A stretch of DNA of 64,000 nt, from positions 53,837 to 117,836 of the forward strand of contig JAGWUS010000003.1 in the NCBI GenBank assembly GCA_028868305.1, written 5' to 3'. Source of the DNA: Burkholderiales bacterium (GTDB lineage Bacteria > Pseudomonadota > Gammaproteobacteria > Burkholderiales > Burkholderiaceae_C). Within the stretch, counting starts at the first letter, position 1; each line of letters opens with the position of its first letter. Positions 19,487-29,524 of the stretch are shown here, piece by piece. The position numbers were made by a program, and so were the translations under genes. The notes beneath the pieces are model-generated. The model worked only from the letters and a program-made list of their open reading frames with translations, was not told the DNA's origin and did not search any database.

Positions 19487-20626
19487 TCAGGCCTCTTCTG
19501 CCAGGTAGGTGATGGTCATGGTCTGGTTATGCAATTTGCACTCCGTTGCATGGACGAACGGGCTGATTTCTCCATAGGAGTAGAAACCGGTCAGGGTAGC
19601 TCCCTGGCCAAACACTTCACCAACTGCCTCAACTTCTTCGTCCACCCGCCCGCCCATCACCAACTTGCGGCCCACGCAGCTGACCAGCAAGGCAAGGCCC
19701 TGCTCGCGTAGGGATTGCATACCCCGCGCTGCAAGCGCAGCGGCCTCGGCGCCATCCACCAGAGCATCGGTGTTGGAATGCATGAGCTTGAGGTAGCCAT
19801 TGGGTTCAATATCGCCGGCCAGGGTCAGGCTTCCTGCAGCCTCGTCCACTCCCAGAATAGTCCGGATCAAGCCCAGTTCATGGTGGTCGCTTCCTAGCAT
19901 GGCGAACGGAAACAAAAGACCCGATGCCGGCAGCCCTTTGGCGTGCTCACCCAGATAGCTTTTGTAGACCGACAGAGCAGGCTTGCCGTCGAGCTCGAAA
20001 AGAATATTGTTTTCGCTACGCGTAACCTTGCGCGCCGGACCGAAAGGAGACCAGCCACCAAACGAACCATGCGATACCGTCAAAGCGTCACCATACAGCC
20101 CCACACACACCAGTCGATCGCTGCTGACACCCAGGTCATCCAGCACCCAGGTGCGGACGAAAGCTCCCCCGTCGCCCGCCAGACCACCGGTTATCGGCAC
20201 CTCTCTCCCGATGACTTCGGTCATGCCCGCCAGCATGGCACTGCCATTGATGTTCACGCCCTGACCAAAGACCACGATGGCGCGCAGACCTTCACGCGGC
20301 AAATCTGCAACCAGCCTGCGTCCGGCGGCCTGCGAATCGTCCATGGAGTGGAGCGTGGTTACACATTGCACAACACGGGTCTTTTCCAGCGCGATCGCGG
20401 TGACTACCAGCGAGTCCACCGTGACGCCAGACGTGGAAATCTCCCCGGCGGTAGAACAACCCACCCGGTGCGCATCCGGAAAAATCTGCGCCAGCTGTGC
20501 GCTGCCCGCCTTGAGCAAAGCGACTGATCCGAAAGCCAGCACCAGTGCTGGCTGGAGTGCGGCAAGTGCAGACAGGTCGTGCGGCTCGGGCTGGGCCTTG
20601 GTTAATACCACTTGAGAAACGCGCAT
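19487..20626 (-). CDS. FIST domain signalling protein
   Basis: A 379-residue protein with FIST_N (about 25-220; GCSTAGEIS is characteristic) and FIST_C (about 220-365; TLTGFYSYGEISPF near the end). FIST proteins are thought to bind small ligands and are usually encoded beside kinases or c-di-GMP enzymes. No signal peptide or membrane span was seen. The gene is 19 bp before the hybrid kinase and 14 bp after the CoA ligase, so it probably supplies the sensory input for the kinase. The ligand is unknown. Confidence 0.9.
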   Translation of the reverse strand: MRVSQVVLTKAQPEPHDLSALAALQPALVLAFGSVALLKAGSAQLAQIFPDAHRVGCSTAGEISTSGVTVDSLVVTAIALEKTRVVQCVTTLHSMDDSQAAGRRLVADLPREGLRAIVVFGQGVNINGSAMLAGMTEVIGREVPITGGLAGDGGAFVRTWVLDDLGVSSDRLVCVGLYGDALTVSHGSFGGWSPFGPARKVTRSENNILFELDGKPALSVYKSYLGEHAKGLPASGLLFPFAMLGSDHHELGLIRTILGVDEAAGSLTLAGDIEPNGYLKLMHSNTDALVDGAEAAALAARGMQSLREQGLALLVSCVGRKLVMGGRVDEEVEAVGEVFGQGATLTGFYSYGEISPFVHATECKLHNQTMTITYLAEEA

Positions 20627-20640
20627 GAAGTGCTTTCTGG

Positions 20641-22209
20641 TTACTGGGTCGACTGGTACTGGTTGCGCAAAAGGTTCTTTTGCACCTTACCCATGGCATT
20701 GCGTGGTAATTCTGGCACTACATAGCAGCGCTTGGGAATCTTGAAATTGGCCAGCGTGGCTTTCAGCTTTGCCAGAATGGCTGCGGGCTCGACGGTGGCA
20801 CCCGGCTTTGCAATGACCACCGCCACACCCACTTCACCAAAGTCCGTATCCGGCACACCCACCACCGCGCTTTCGGCCACGCCAGGCAAATTGTTGATAT
20901 AGCCCTCAATCTCGGCGGGATACACGTTATAGCCACCGCTGATGATGAGGTCCTTGCTACGACCCACGATGGTCACGTACCCGTTGTCGTCCATGCGCCC
21001 CACATCGCCGGTCTTGAAGAATCCGTCGGCGGTAAATTCCTGCACGGTCTTTTCAGGCATGTTCCAGTAGCCCTTGAACACATTGGGGCCCTTGACCTGA
21101 ATGCCACCAATCTCGCCCACGGACACGGCCTTGCCGCCGTCGTCCTGTACGCGCAGCTGCACGCCCGGCAATGGTTTGCCAACGGTACCGCCCATGCGTT
21201 TCCCATCTTCGGTCCGGCAGGGGTTTGAAGTCAGCATAACCGTTTCAGACATGCCGTAGCGCTCCAGAATGGCATGGCCGGTGCGTTGCTGCCAGTCATT
21301 GAAGGTCTCGATCAGCATGGGAGCCGAGCCGGAAATAAACAGGCGCATATTTCGCACCGCATCCCGCGTCAGGCCCGGCTCGGTCAGCATCCTCACATAC
21401 AGCGTGGGAACACCCATGAAGACCGTGGCGCGGGGCATGGCCTGCAGCACTGCCTTGGGATCGAATTTGGCCATCCAGAGCATCTTGCTGCCGTTGATCA
21501 ACGCACCATGAATGGCCACAAAAAGCCCGTGCACATGGAAAATCGGCAGAGCATGGATCAGCACATCGCCACCCTGCTCCGGTGTGCGCCAGCCCCAGTA
21601 CTTTTGCAGCACCCGCGCATTGCTGAGCAGATTGCCATGGGTCAGCATGGCGCCCTTGCTGCGCCCGGTGGTTCCGCTGGTGTAAATGATGGCGGCAAGA
21701 TCATCCGCCTGGCGCTGTGCAATAGTGTGGGAGCGTGAGAACTGTGCTGCGCGGTCCAGCAACGAGCCAGTGCGGTCGTCGTTCAGGGTAAACACGTGGG
21801 CCGTACCCGCCTGAAACGCCATCTTGCTGATCCAGCCAAAATTGCTGCGGCCGCACACCACCACCGCTGGCTGGGCGTCCTCAATGAAATACGCCATCTC
21901 GGCGCTTTGGTACGCCGTATTGAGCGGCAAATACACCAGCCCGGCGCGCAAGGTAGCCAGGTACAGGATGAGCGCTTCGACCGACTTCTCGACCTGCACC
22001 GCAATCCGGGCGCCGGGCTCCAGGTCGAGCGATTCCAGCAGATTGGCCACCATGGCGGTGGCGTCCAGCAGGTCCTGCCAGGAATACAAAAGCCCGGTGT
22101 CGGTTTCTACGGCGCATGCGCGGCGATCGGCAGGGAATGCTGCGGCCAGCGCAGCAAACAGGTTGGCGTTAACCGGGGGCTGGCTTGACTGGATAGGCTT
22201 GGTGTCCAT
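20641..22209 (-). CDS. matB: Malonyl-CoA synthetase-like AMP-forming acyl-CoA ligase
   Basis: ANL-superfamily ligase, 522 residues from ATG 22209 (MDTKPIQSSQPPVN). AMP-binding motif IIYTSGTTGRSKGAML, the ERYGMSETVML motif, KTGDVGRMDDNGYV and the catalytic C-terminal lysine in PRNAMGKVQKNLL are present. Overall the sequence resembles MatB, which makes malonyl-CoA from malonate, CoA and ATP; substrate specificity is not proven by sequence. A longer frame from 22305 mostly overlaps the upstream hydratase. It follows the hydratase by only 7 bp. Confidence 0.85.
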   Translation of the reverse strand: MDTKPIQSSQPPVNANLFAALAAAFPADRRACAVETDTGLLYSWQDLLDATAMVANLLESLDLEPGARIAVQVEKSVEALILYLATLRAGLVYLPLNTAYQSAEMAYFIEDAQPAVVVCGRSNFGWISKMAFQAGTAHVFTLNDDRTGSLLDRAAQFSRSHTIAQRQADDLAAIIYTSGTTGRSKGAMLTHGNLLSNARVLQKYWGWRTPEQGGDVLIHALPIFHVHGLFVAIHGALINGSKMLWMAKFDPKAVLQAMPRATVFMGVPTLYVRMLTEPGLTRDAVRNMRLFISGSAPMLIETFNDWQQRTGHAILERYGMSETVMLTSNPCRTEDGKRMGGTVGKPLPGVQLRVQDDGGKAVSVGEIGGIQVKGPNVFKGYWNMPEKTVQEFTADGFFKTGDVGRMDDNGYVTIVGRSKDLIISGGYNVYPAEIEGYINNLPGVAESAVVGVPDTDFGEVGVAVVIAKPGATVEPAAILAKLKATLANFKIPKRCYVVPELPRNAMGKVQKNLLRNQYQSTQ

Positions 22210-22216
22210 GGTGATC

Positions 22217-23014
22217 TCAAAAACCGGGGGGGCGTTTTTCAATAAATGCGGAAACACCTTCGCGGTGCTCGGCACTGTCGGCATAGGCGTACGCTGCGGC
22301 GTCATTTGCTATTAATTCAGTAGCACACTGTGCACATCCGGCAAGGGCCAGACGTCCATTGAGTGCCCGAAGTGTCTGCTTGTTCATGCGCGCAGCCTGC
22401 GGCGCCAGGGCCGCAATGCGCTGCGCTAGAGCCTGCACATGGTCTGCCAAGTGGGACTCGGGCAGGACCCGGGTCAGAAAGCCCTGCGTATGCATGTGGG
22501 GAGCATCAAACACGTCTGCGGCAAGCAGCATCGCACGGGCTGTCATCTCTCCCACCGCACGCCCAACCAGAGCCGCCTCTCTGGGCGCCATGGGAAAACC
22601 CAGGCGTGCAATCGGTGCACCAAACCGTGCAACCGTGCTGGCTAGTCGCAAATCGCAACAACTGGCAATTTCCAGCCCGGCGCCCATGCAGTTGCCCTGA
22701 ATATGGGCAATCAGGGGGACATCGCAGTCCAGCATGGCCTGCAGCGCACCCCAAACGTCGTCTTCATGGAATTCCTGCAACAGCACTGGATCGAACCGGA
22801 ACCCGGGGTACTCGCCAATGTCGCCACCTGCGCAGAAATGCCCGGCGTCGCCCTTCACCACGATGCAGCGCAGCGCCGGGTCAGCGCCCAGGTCGTCAAA
22901 CACGGCTTTGAGGGAACGCCACATGGCGCGGGACATTGCGTTGAACTTGCCGGCATGGCGCAGTGTCACCCAGGCCACAGTTTCATCGGCGCTTACGGCA
23001 ATGTCACCTGCCAT
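22217..23014 (-). CDS. Enoyl-CoA hydratase/isomerase family protein
   Basis: A 265-residue crotonase-fold enzyme from ATG 23014 (MAGDIAVSADETVAWVTLRH). Oxyanion-hole segments KFNAMSRAMW and AGHFCAGGDIGEYPG, plus the IQGNCMGAGLEIASCCDLRLAS helix, are typical. The exact acyl-CoA substrate is unclear. Near the C-terminus (CATELIANDAAAYAYADS) the coding sequence contains a copy of the dispersed palindromic repeat, so this stretch is probably an in-frame insertion. Sits between the Bug receptor and the CoA ligase. Confidence 0.9.
   Translation of the reverse strand: MAGDIAVSADETVAWVTLRHAGKFNAMSRAMWRSLKAVFDDLGADPALRCIVVKGDAGHFCAGGDIGEYPGFRFDPVLLQEFHEDDVWGALQAMLDCDVPLIAHIQGNCMGAGLEIASCCDLRLASTVARFGAPIARLGFPMAPREAALVGRAVGEMTARAMLLAADVFDAPHMHTQGFLTRVLPESHLADHVQALAQRIAALAPQAARMNKQTLRALNGRLALAGCAQCATELIANDAAAYAYADSAEHREGVSAFIEKRPPGF
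22308..22353 (+). repeat. Dispersed palindromic repeat, copy C (inside a gene)
   Basis: GCTATTAATTCAGTAGCACA followed by TGTGCACATC and AAGGGCCAGA. It lies antisense within the enoyl-CoA hydratase reading frame and encodes about 15 of its C-terminal residues without a frameshift. Confidence 0.6.
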
Positions 23015-23036
23015 GCTTTTTGCCCGCCCTTGTCCG

Positions 23037-24044
23037 TCAGTCGAGTTTGGCGCCAGACGCTTTGACCACTGCGGCCCAGCGTTTGACTTCAGCACTCACG
23101 AATGCGCCAAATTGCGCCTGCGTCAGTTTGCCAAATTCGGCACCGTTATTGGCCCAGGCGCTCTTGATCTCGTCGGTTTGGGCAGCACGGTTGATCTCCT
23201 CGATGATCCGGGCTTGCACATCGGCAGGTGTGCCCTTGGGGGCCCACAGGCCATACCAGGTGGATACGGTGTAATCCGGCAGGCCCAATTCCGCTGCGCA
23301 CGGGACATCCGGAAAAGCCGGGTTGCGCTTGGCGCCAGAAACCATCAATGCCTTGATACGTCCGCCCTTGATATGGGCTGCGGATGAGCCCAGGCCATCG
23401 AACATCATGTCCACATTCCCCGACATCAAGTCCTGCAGGGCCGGTCCCGCTCCGCGGTAAGGAATATGGGTGATAAAGGTTTTTGTCTGCAGCTTGAACA
23501 ACTCACCCGCCAGGTGATGGGAAGTACCGCCGCCAGCAGAGCCGTAATTCATCTTTCCGGGGTTGGCCTTTACCTGGGCCAGAAAGGCCGCAAAATTGCC
23601 TGGAACGTTTTTGGGGTTGACAACCAGTACCTGTGGAACATTGGCCAGCAAGGCCAGGGGAACGAAGTCTTTTTCAATGTCGTAGTCAAGCCGCGAATAC
23701 ATGGACGGCGCGATTGCGTGGTGCACTGCACCCATAAACAGCGTATAACCATCCGGCTGGGCCCGGGCCGCAATACTGGCTCCCAGGGTACCGCCAGCGC
23801 CACCCCGGTTGTCAATCACCATCTGGGTCCCCGTCAGTTTGGCAAACTGGGCGGAAAGCGGCCGCGCAAAAGCGTCGGTGCCACCGCCCGCCGGGAACGG
23901 TACGACCAGAGTGACTGGCTTGACCGGCCAGCGGCTCTGCGCAAAAGCGGGCAATGCGGCGCCCGCAGTCAGGACCGCCCCGGCGGCCAGCACTTCGCGA
24001 CGACGCACTGCGTGTTTGCAATAGCCTGAATTGAATTCCTTCAT
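23037..24044 (-). CDS. Bug-family periplasmic solute-binding protein (TctC-like)
   Basis: A 335-residue receptor for small carboxylates. The N-terminus has twin arginines and a hydrophobic stretch (RRREVLAAGAVLTAGAALPAFAQS), consistent with a Tat- or Sec-type signal peptide. The mature protein begins WPVKPVTLVVPFPAGGGTDAFAR, the usual Bug start, with IDNRGGAGG and NYGSAGGGTSHHLAGELFK motifs. It heads a gene run with a hydratase and a malonyl-CoA synthetase-like ligase; a malonate or related dicarboxylate ligand is an inference. No TctA/TctB membrane genes are nearby. Confidence 0.92.
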   Translation of the reverse strand: MKEFNSGYCKHAVRRREVLAAGAVLTAGAALPAFAQSRWPVKPVTLVVPFPAGGGTDAFARPLSAQFAKLTGTQMVIDNRGGAGGTLGASIAARAQPDGYTLFMGAVHHAIAPSMYSRLDYDIEKDFVPLALLANVPQVLVVNPKNVPGNFAAFLAQVKANPGKMNYGSAGGGTSHHLAGELFKLQTKTFITHIPYRGAGPALQDLMSGNVDMMFDGLGSSAAHIKGGRIKALMVSGAKRNPAFPDVPCAAELGLPDYTVSTWYGLWAPKGTPADVQARIIEEINRAAQTDEIKSAWANNGAEFGKLTQAQFGAFVSAEVKRWAAVVKASGAKLD

Positions 24045-24097
24045 GGTCTATCTCCTTTTATCAATGCACTTTCACAACGACAGTGCGCTTGCAATTT

Positions 24098-24135
24098 GCT
24101 CTTATTTTGATAGCTTACCGTGCGCACCGGATGCA
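24098..24135 (+). repeat. Dispersed palindromic repeat, copy F (supplies lgt stop)
   Basis: GCTCTTATTTTGATAGCTTA followed by CGTGCGCACC. It overlaps the 3' end of lgt, whose TAA (24102-24104) lies in the repeat core. Divergent but the layout matches the other copies. Confidence 0.5.
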
Positions 24136-24962
24136 GCCGGTGGGTCGATTTCGTTGGCAACTGGCACACGCCCTTTCCACCACAATAGTCCGGCACCAGC
24201 GAGAATCATGGGAATGCACAGCCATTGCCCCATGCTCATACCCAGCGAAAGCAGTCCCAAAAACGCATCGGGCTCACGGAAAAACTCGGCTACAAAACGG
24301 AACACGCCATAGCCCAGCAGGAACGCACCCGCCACTTGCCCCTGCTTCGGAGGGCGCTGGGCGTACCACCATAACAAGACGAACAGCAAGATGCCCTCCA
24401 TCAGGAACTGGTATACCTGCGAAGGATGACGCGGCAAATCGCCAGCACCACGAAACACCATGCCCCAGGGCAAGTCCGGGTCGGCCAGGCGCCCCCACAA
24501 TTCCCCGTTGATGAAATTGCCGACGCGCCCCGCAGCCAGGCCCGTGGGCACGCATGGCGCGACAAAATCCGCAACCTGCCAGAACGGCCGTCCACGGGAA
24601 TGTGCATACCACACCATGGAAGCAATCACCCCCAGCATTCCGCCATGAAAGCTCATACCCCCTTGCCAGACGGCAAAGATCTCTAGCGGATGGGCTGCGT
24701 AGTAACCAGGTTTATAGAACAGGCAGTAGCCAATGCGCCCACCCAGAACCACACCCAACACGCCAAGGAACAGTATGTCCTCCACATCCTTGTAGGCCCA
24801 GGCCTGCGCACCCGTCATGCCCGCATAGGGTGCATGGCGCAAGCGGCGACTGCCCAGAAACATGAACAGGCCAAACGCAGCCAGGTAAGTGATGCCGTAC
24901 CAGTGCACAGCAATAGGCCCCAACTGCAGGGCGATAGGGTTAATTTGGGGATGAATCAGCAT
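24102..24962 (-). CDS. lgt: Prolipoprotein diacylglyceryl transferase
   Basis: Integral membrane enzyme that adds diacylglyceryl from phosphatidylglycerol to the lipobox cysteine of prolipoproteins. 286 residues with about seven membrane spans. The signature [18 protein letters not shown], the SFHGGMLG segment and the [12 protein letters not shown] motif are present. The gene is alone in orientation with the Trp-rich protein gene just upstream. The C-terminal tail ([10 protein letters not shown]) extends into a dispersed repeat. Confidence 0.96.
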   Translation of the reverse strand: MLIHPQINPIALQLGPIAVHWYGITYLAAFGLFMFLGSRRLRHAPYAGMTGAQAWAYKDVEDILFLGVLGVVLGGRIGYCLFYKPGYYAAHPLEIFAVWQGGMSFHGGMLGVIASMVWYAHSRGRPFWQVADFVAPCVPTGLAAGRVGNFINGELWGRLADPDLPWGMVFRGAGDLPRHPSQVYQFLMEGILLFVLLWWYAQRPPKQGQVAGAFLLGYGVFRFVAEFFREPDAFLGLLSLGMSMGQWLCIPMILAGAGLLWWKGRVPVANEIDPPAASGAHGKLSK

Positions 24963-24968
24963 GATTAA

Positions 24969-25211
24969 TCAGCGGCGACGCTTGTTCAACGTACCCATAG
25001 CCTCTTTGTTCTTGTCAATACGTTGTTTACGCCTGGCATTTTCCTTTTCCATAACTTTGCGTTTGGTATAGCCTGATGCGTCTGCCCAGGCCCACCAAAC
25101 AACCGCCAGTCCAAAGGGTGCGAATACCGCCAGCCAAGACCAGTTAGCCACCGGACCGAATTCCAGGTATTTCATTACCAGCAGCGTCAAACCCAAAACT
25201 AAAAAGTACAT
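24969..25211 (-). CDS. Small Trp-rich membrane protein (TIGR04438-like)
   Basis: An 80-residue protein from ATG 25211 (MYFLVLGLTLLVMKYLEFGPV): two short membrane segments rich in tryptophan (NWSWLAVFAPFG..., VVWWAWADASGYTKRKVM), then a highly basic tail ending NKRRR. This pattern matches a small protein family common in Burkholderiales and otherwise uncharacterised. A longer frame starts at a TTG (25247) and is less likely. Confidence 0.75.
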   Translation of the reverse strand: MYFLVLGLTLLVMKYLEFGPVANWSWLAVFAPFGLAVVWWAWADASGYTKRKVMEKENARRKQRIDKNKEAMGTLNKRRR

Positions 25212-25308
25212 CGCTATGTCCGATCCGTTTGTGGGGCGGTAAGACAATTGTCAACCTGTCCCAATACAATCCCGTTATCGAACTGTAAACTAACCCGAGA
25301 GGCCTTCC

Positions 25309-25623
25309 ATGAAACGTACCGTTTTTGCCGTTGCACTCAGCGCTACTGCTCTGTTCACCGTATCCCCAGCCTTTGCTGATTTGGCCTTGGCCACGTCCAA
25401 GAATTGCATGGCTTGCCACGCAATTGACAAGAAGCTTGTTGGTCCGGCATACAAAGATGTTGCTGCCAAATACAAGGGCGACAAGGCTGCCGCTGACAGG
25501 CTGGCTGCAAAGGTCATGAAGGGCGGCGGCGGCGTGTGGGGTCAAGTACCCATGCCAGCAAACCCCCAGGTGAACGAAGCCGAAGCCAAGAAGCTGGTGG
25601 CCTGGGTTCTGAGCCAGAAGTAA
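25309..25623 (+). CDS. Periplasmic c-type cytochrome (c551/c8-like)
   Basis: A 104-residue class I cytochrome c. Signal peptide MKRTVFAVALSATALFTVSPAFA with cleavage after AFA, haem site CMACH, the following KKLVGPAYKDVA segment, and the distal methionine in WGQVPMPANPQV near the C-terminus, as in c551 proteins. Probably a soluble electron carrier, for example to the cbb3 oxidase. A strong terminator follows the gene, so it is monocistronic. Confidence 0.92.
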   Translation: MKRTVFAVALSATALFTVSPAFADLALATSKNCMACHAIDKKLVGPAYKDVAAKYKGDKAAADRLAAKVMKGGGGVWGQVPMPANPQVNEAEAKKLVAWVLSQK

Positions 25624-25663
25624 TCTGGCTTCTTGCGGCCTGCACCGGGCCACAGTACCCAGC

Positions 25664-25690
25664 AAAAAGCCCACCTAGGTGGGCTTTTTT
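25664..25690 (+). terminator. Intrinsic terminator after cytochrome c gene
   Basis: GCCCACC-TA-GGTGGGC hairpin flanked by A5 and T6, a compact symmetrical terminator that could also serve the convergent acs gene. Confidence 0.88.
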
Positions 25691-25799
25691 ACGTCTACAC
25701 CCCACTAAAGCAAGGGGTGCGGATGTTTTGCGCAGGTAAAGGAGGAGGCCAAAGACCGGGGGACACGGAGCATAGCATCCGCTACCCTTGCTGCTTCTC

Positions 25800-27779
25800 T
25801 CAGTAAGCCTGACCCAACTGATCCAGGATCGCCGGGTTTTCCAGCGTGGAAGTGTCTTGCGTAATGGCCTCGTTCTTGGCGACCGAGCGCAGCAGGCGGC
25901 GCATGATCTTGCCGGAACGGGTCTTGGGCAGGTTGTCACCAAAGCGGATGTCCTTGGGCTTGGCAATCGGGCCAATCTCTTTACCCACCCAGTCGCGCAA
26001 CTGCTTGGCAATTGCCTTGGCTTCGTCGCCTGTGGGGCGTGGGCGCTTGAGCACCACAAAAGCGCAAATGGCTTCACCCGTGGTGTCGTCAGGACGGCCC
26101 ACCACAGCGGCTTCGGCCACCAGCTCGGTGCAGCTCACCAGAGCGGATTCGATTTCCATGGTACCCATACGGTGACCCGACACGTTCAGCACGTCATCAA
26201 TACGGCCAGTGATGGTGAAGTAGCCAGTCTTTTCATCACGGATGGCGCCATCGCCAGCCAGGTAGTACTTGCCCTTGAAGTCATCGGGGTAGTAGCTCTT
26301 CTTGAAGCGCTCGGGGTCGCCCCAGATGTTGCGGATCATAGAAGGCCATGGCTTTTTGACAACCAGAATGCCGCCTTGGCCATTGGGAACATCTTTGCCA
26401 GTTTCGTCCACGATGGCCGCCTGGATGCCGGGGAACGGCAGCGTGCAGGAACCGGGAACCATGGGCGTTGCGCCAGGCATGGGGGTGATCATGTGACCAC
26501 CGGTTTCAGTTTGCCAGAAGGTGTCCACAATGGGGCACTTGCTGCCGCCCACATGCTTGTAGTACCACTCCCAGGCGGCGGGGTTGATGGGCTCGCCCAC
26601 CGAGCCGAGCAAACGCAGGCTGGAGAGGTTGTAGCTCTTGGGGTGCACGGCGTCATTGGACTCGGCTGCCTTGATCAGTGAACGGATGGCAGTTGGTGCG
26701 GTGTAGAACACGGTGCACTTGTGGTCCTGGATCATCTTCCAGAAACGGCCAGCGTCCGGGTAGGTGGGAACGCCTTCGAACACGATCTCGGTGCCACCCA
26801 GCGCTAACGGGCCGTAGGTGATGTAGGTGTGGCCAGTGACCCAGCCGATATCGGCGGTGCACCAGAACACATCGTCGGCCTTCAGGTCGAAGGTCCACTT
26901 GGTGGTCAGCGCTGCGTGCAGCAGGTAGCCACCGGTGGAATGTTGCACGCCCTTGGGCTTGCCGGTGGAGCCGGAGGTGTAGAGCAGGAACAGGGGGTGT
27001 TCGGCGTCGACCCACTCTGGCTCGCAAGTGGTGGATTGACCGGCAGTTACGTCGTTCATCCACTTGTCGCGACCCGCGGTCATGGCAATCTCGGAACCGC
27101 TGCGCTTGACGACCAGCACGCTCTTGATGGAATCGCAGCCGCCCAGGGCCAAAGCTTCGTCCACAATGGATTTCAGGGGCAATTGCTTACCGCCACGCAC
27201 CTGGTGGTCGGCGGTGATGATGGCCACGGCACCGGTGTCTTCAATACGGTCGCGCAGCGACTGGGCCGAGAAGCCGCCGAACACTACGGAATGGGTTGCA
27301 CCGATGCGGGCGCAGGCCTGCATGGCGGCCACGCCGTCGATAGACATGGAGATGTAGATGACGACGCGGTCACCCTTTTTGATGCCCAGGGACTTCAGGC
27401 CGTTGGCGATCTGGCTGGTTTTGGCCAGCAGGTCCTTGTAGTTGATCTTGGTGACTTCGCCGCCGTCGGCTTCGAAGATGATGGCGGTCTTGTCGCCCAA
27501 GCCTTTTTCAACGTTGCGGTCCAGGCAGTTGTAGGACGCATTGAGCTTGCCGTCGGCAAACCACTTGAAAAACGGCGCATTGCTGTCATCCAGCACCTGG
27601 GTGAAAGGCACTTTCCAGCTCAGCAGTTCCTTGGCCAGGCGGCCCCAGAAACCTTCGTAATCGGTTTCGGCTTCCTTGCACAGCGCGTCATAGGCGGCCA
27701 TGCTGGGGATGGCGGCGTTCTTGACGAATTCGGCACTGGGAAGGTAAACGTGGGTTTCGGTCGCTGCGGTATCACTCAT
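25800..27779 (-). CDS. acs: Acetyl-CoA synthetase (AMP-forming)
   Basis: Activates acetate to acetyl-CoA via acetyl-AMP. 659 residues from ATG 27779 ([15 protein letters not shown]), with GGAG upstream. Motifs include [49 protein letters not shown] and the acetylation-site lysine in [12 protein letters not shown]. The length is standard for Acs. It ends convergent to the cytochrome c gene. Confidence 0.97.
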   Translation of the reverse strand: MSDTAATETHVYLPSAEFVKNAAIPSMAAYDALCKEAETDYEGFWGRLAKELLSWKVPFTQVLDDSNAPFFKWFADGKLNASYNCLDRNVEKGLGDKTAIIFEADGGEVTKINYKDLLAKTSQIANGLKSLGIKKGDRVVIYISMSIDGVAAMQACARIGATHSVVFGGFSAQSLRDRIEDTGAVAIITADHQVRGGKQLPLKSIVDEALALGGCDSIKSVLVVKRSGSEIAMTAGRDKWMNDVTAGQSTTCEPEWVDAEHPLFLLYTSGSTGKPKGVQHSTGGYLLHAALTTKWTFDLKADDVFWCTADIGWVTGHTYITYGPLALGGTEIVFEGVPTYPDAGRFWKMIQDHKCTVFYTAPTAIRSLIKAAESNDAVHPKSYNLSSLRLLGSVGEPINPAAWEWYYKHVGGSKCPIVDTFWQTETGGHMITPMPGATPMVPGSCTLPFPGIQAAIVDETGKDVPNGQGGILVVKKPWPSMIRNIWGDPERFKKSYYPDDFKGKYYLAGDGAIRDEKTGYFTITGRIDDVLNVSGHRMGTMEIESALVSCTELVAEAAVVGRPDDTTGEAICAFVVLKRPRPTGDEAKAIAKQLRDWVGKEIGPIAKPKDIRFGDNLPKTRSGKIMRRLLRSVAKNEAITQDTSTLENPAILDQLGQAY

Positions 27780-27962
27780 GGAAAGTCTCCTCGGATTATT
27801 GAAAACTGCGCGGATGTTGGTGCCACGCACTTACAAATCACTGACTTACCTCCGACTGACTTTACCCACGCCATGCCGTTTTGTCAGGAGACGGTGAGGC
27901 GGATTGGCTAAACTCAGGCGCACGACCGCACTGGCCCCACATTCCCCAACTCTTTAGATACC

Positions 27963-29516
27963 ATGACCACTTCCATTCGCCAAGCTGATTTGATTGAGTC
28001 CATTGCTGCTGCACTGCAATACATCAGCTATTACCACCCCGCCGACTACATCGCCCACCTGGCCCGTGCTTACGAACGCGAGCAAAGCGCTGCGGCCAAG
28101 GACGCCATCGCGCAAATCCTGACCAACAGCAAAATGAGTGCCACCGGCCACCGCCCAATCTGCCAGGACACCGGCATCGTCAACGTGTTCCTGAAGGTCG
28201 GTATGGACGTGCGCTGGGAAGGCTTTACCGGCAGCCTGGACGACGCCGTCAACGAAGGCGTGCGCCAGGGCTACAACCACCCTGACAACACCCTGCGTGC
28301 CAGCGTGGTGGCCGATCCCGAGTTCCTACGCAAGAACACCAAGGACAACACGCCTGCGGTGATCTTCACCGAGATCGTGCCCGGCAACACCGTGGAAGTG
28401 ACCGTGGCGGCCAAGGGCGGCGGCTCCGAGAACAAAAGCAAGATGATCATGCTCAACCCTGGCGACTCGGTAGTGGACTGGATTCTGAAAACCGTGCCCA
28501 CCATGGGTGCCGGCTGGTGTCCGCCCGGCATGCTGGGCATCGGCATTGGCGGCACCGCAGAGAAAGCGGTGCTGATGGCCAAGGAAAGCCTGATGGACGA
28601 TCTGGACATGTACGAACTGCAGGCCAAAGCGCAATCCGGTGCTGAACTGGACAATGTTGAAAAGCTGCGCCTGGAGCTGTTCGAGAAAGTCAACGCATTG
28701 GGTATTGGCGCCCAGGGCCTGGGCGGCCTGACCACCGTGCTGGACGTCAAGATCAAGATGTACCCCACCCACGCCGCCAGCAAGCCGGTGGCCATGATCC
28801 CCAACTGCGCCGCCACCCGCCATGCCCACTTTGTGATGGACGGCTCCGGCCCCGTATACCTGACCCCTCCCTCTCTGGACACCTGGCCCGACGTGGCCTG
28901 GACCCCCGACTATGTGAAGAGTAAAAAAGTTGATCTGAACACTCTGACCAGGGAGGAAGTCGCCAGCTGGACGCCCGGCCAGACCCTGCTACTCAACGGC
29001 AAGATGCTGACCGGCCGTGACGCCGCACACAAGCGTATCAAAGACATGCTGGCCAAGGGCGAAAAACTACCCGTGGACTTCACCAACCGCGTCATCTACT
29101 ACGTCGGCCCTGTCGACCCGGTCAAGGGCGAAGTGGTTGGCCCGGCCGGCCCTACCACCGCCACCCGCATGGATGGTTTCACCGAAATGATGCTGGCGCA
29201 GACCGGCCTGATTTCGATGGTCGGCAAGGCTGAGCGCGGCCCGGTTGCGATTGAAGCCATCAAAAAGCACAAGAGCGCTTACCTGATGGCCGTGGGTGGT
29301 GCTGCCTACCTGGTCAGCAAGGCGATCAAGGCCGCCAAAGTGGTCGGCTTTGCTGATCTGGGCATGGAAGCCATCTACGAGTTCGATGTTGTCGATATGC
29401 CCGTCACCGTGGCGGTGGATGCCGGTGGCACCAGCGCCCACATCACCGGTCCGGCCGAGTGGCAGAAAAGGATCGCCACGGGCGAGTTCAAGTCTATTCC
29501 CGTCACGTCCGCTTGA
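27963..29516 (+). CDS. fumA: Class I (Fe-S) fumarate hydratase
   Basis: Hydrates fumarate to malate using an oxygen-sensitive 4Fe-4S cluster. 517 residues as a single polypeptide; cluster cysteines probably lie in RPICQDTGIVNVF, GAGWCPPGMLGIGIGG and IPNCAATRHAHF. The C-terminal domain includes TTATRMDGFTEMML and DLGMEAIYEFDV. ATG 27963 follows directly on an acs-divergent spacer. Class I rather than FumC is clear; the A/B label is by convention. Confidence 0.95.
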   Translation: MTTSIRQADLIESIAAALQYISYYHPADYIAHLARAYEREQSAAAKDAIAQILTNSKMSATGHRPICQDTGIVNVFLKVGMDVRWEGFTGSLDDAVNEGVRQGYNHPDNTLRASVVADPEFLRKNTKDNTPAVIFTEIVPGNTVEVTVAAKGGGSENKSKMIMLNPGDSVVDWILKTVPTMGAGWCPPGMLGIGIGGTAEKAVLMAKESLMDDLDMYELQAKAQSGAELDNVEKLRLELFEKVNALGIGAQGLGGLTTVLDVKIKMYPTHAASKPVAMIPNCAATRHAHFVMDGSGPVYLTPPSLDTWPDVAWTPDYVKSKKVDLNTLTREEVASWTPGQTLLLNGKMLTGRDAAHKRIKDMLAKGEKLPVDFTNRVIYYVGPVDPVKGEVVGPAGPTTATRMDGFTEMMLAQTGLISMVGKAERGPVAIEAIKKHKSAYLMAVGGAAYLVSKAIKAAKVVGFADLGMEAIYEFDVVDMPVTVAVDAGGTSAHITGPAEWQKRIATGEFKSIPVTSA

Positions 29517-29524
29517 ACCCATCC

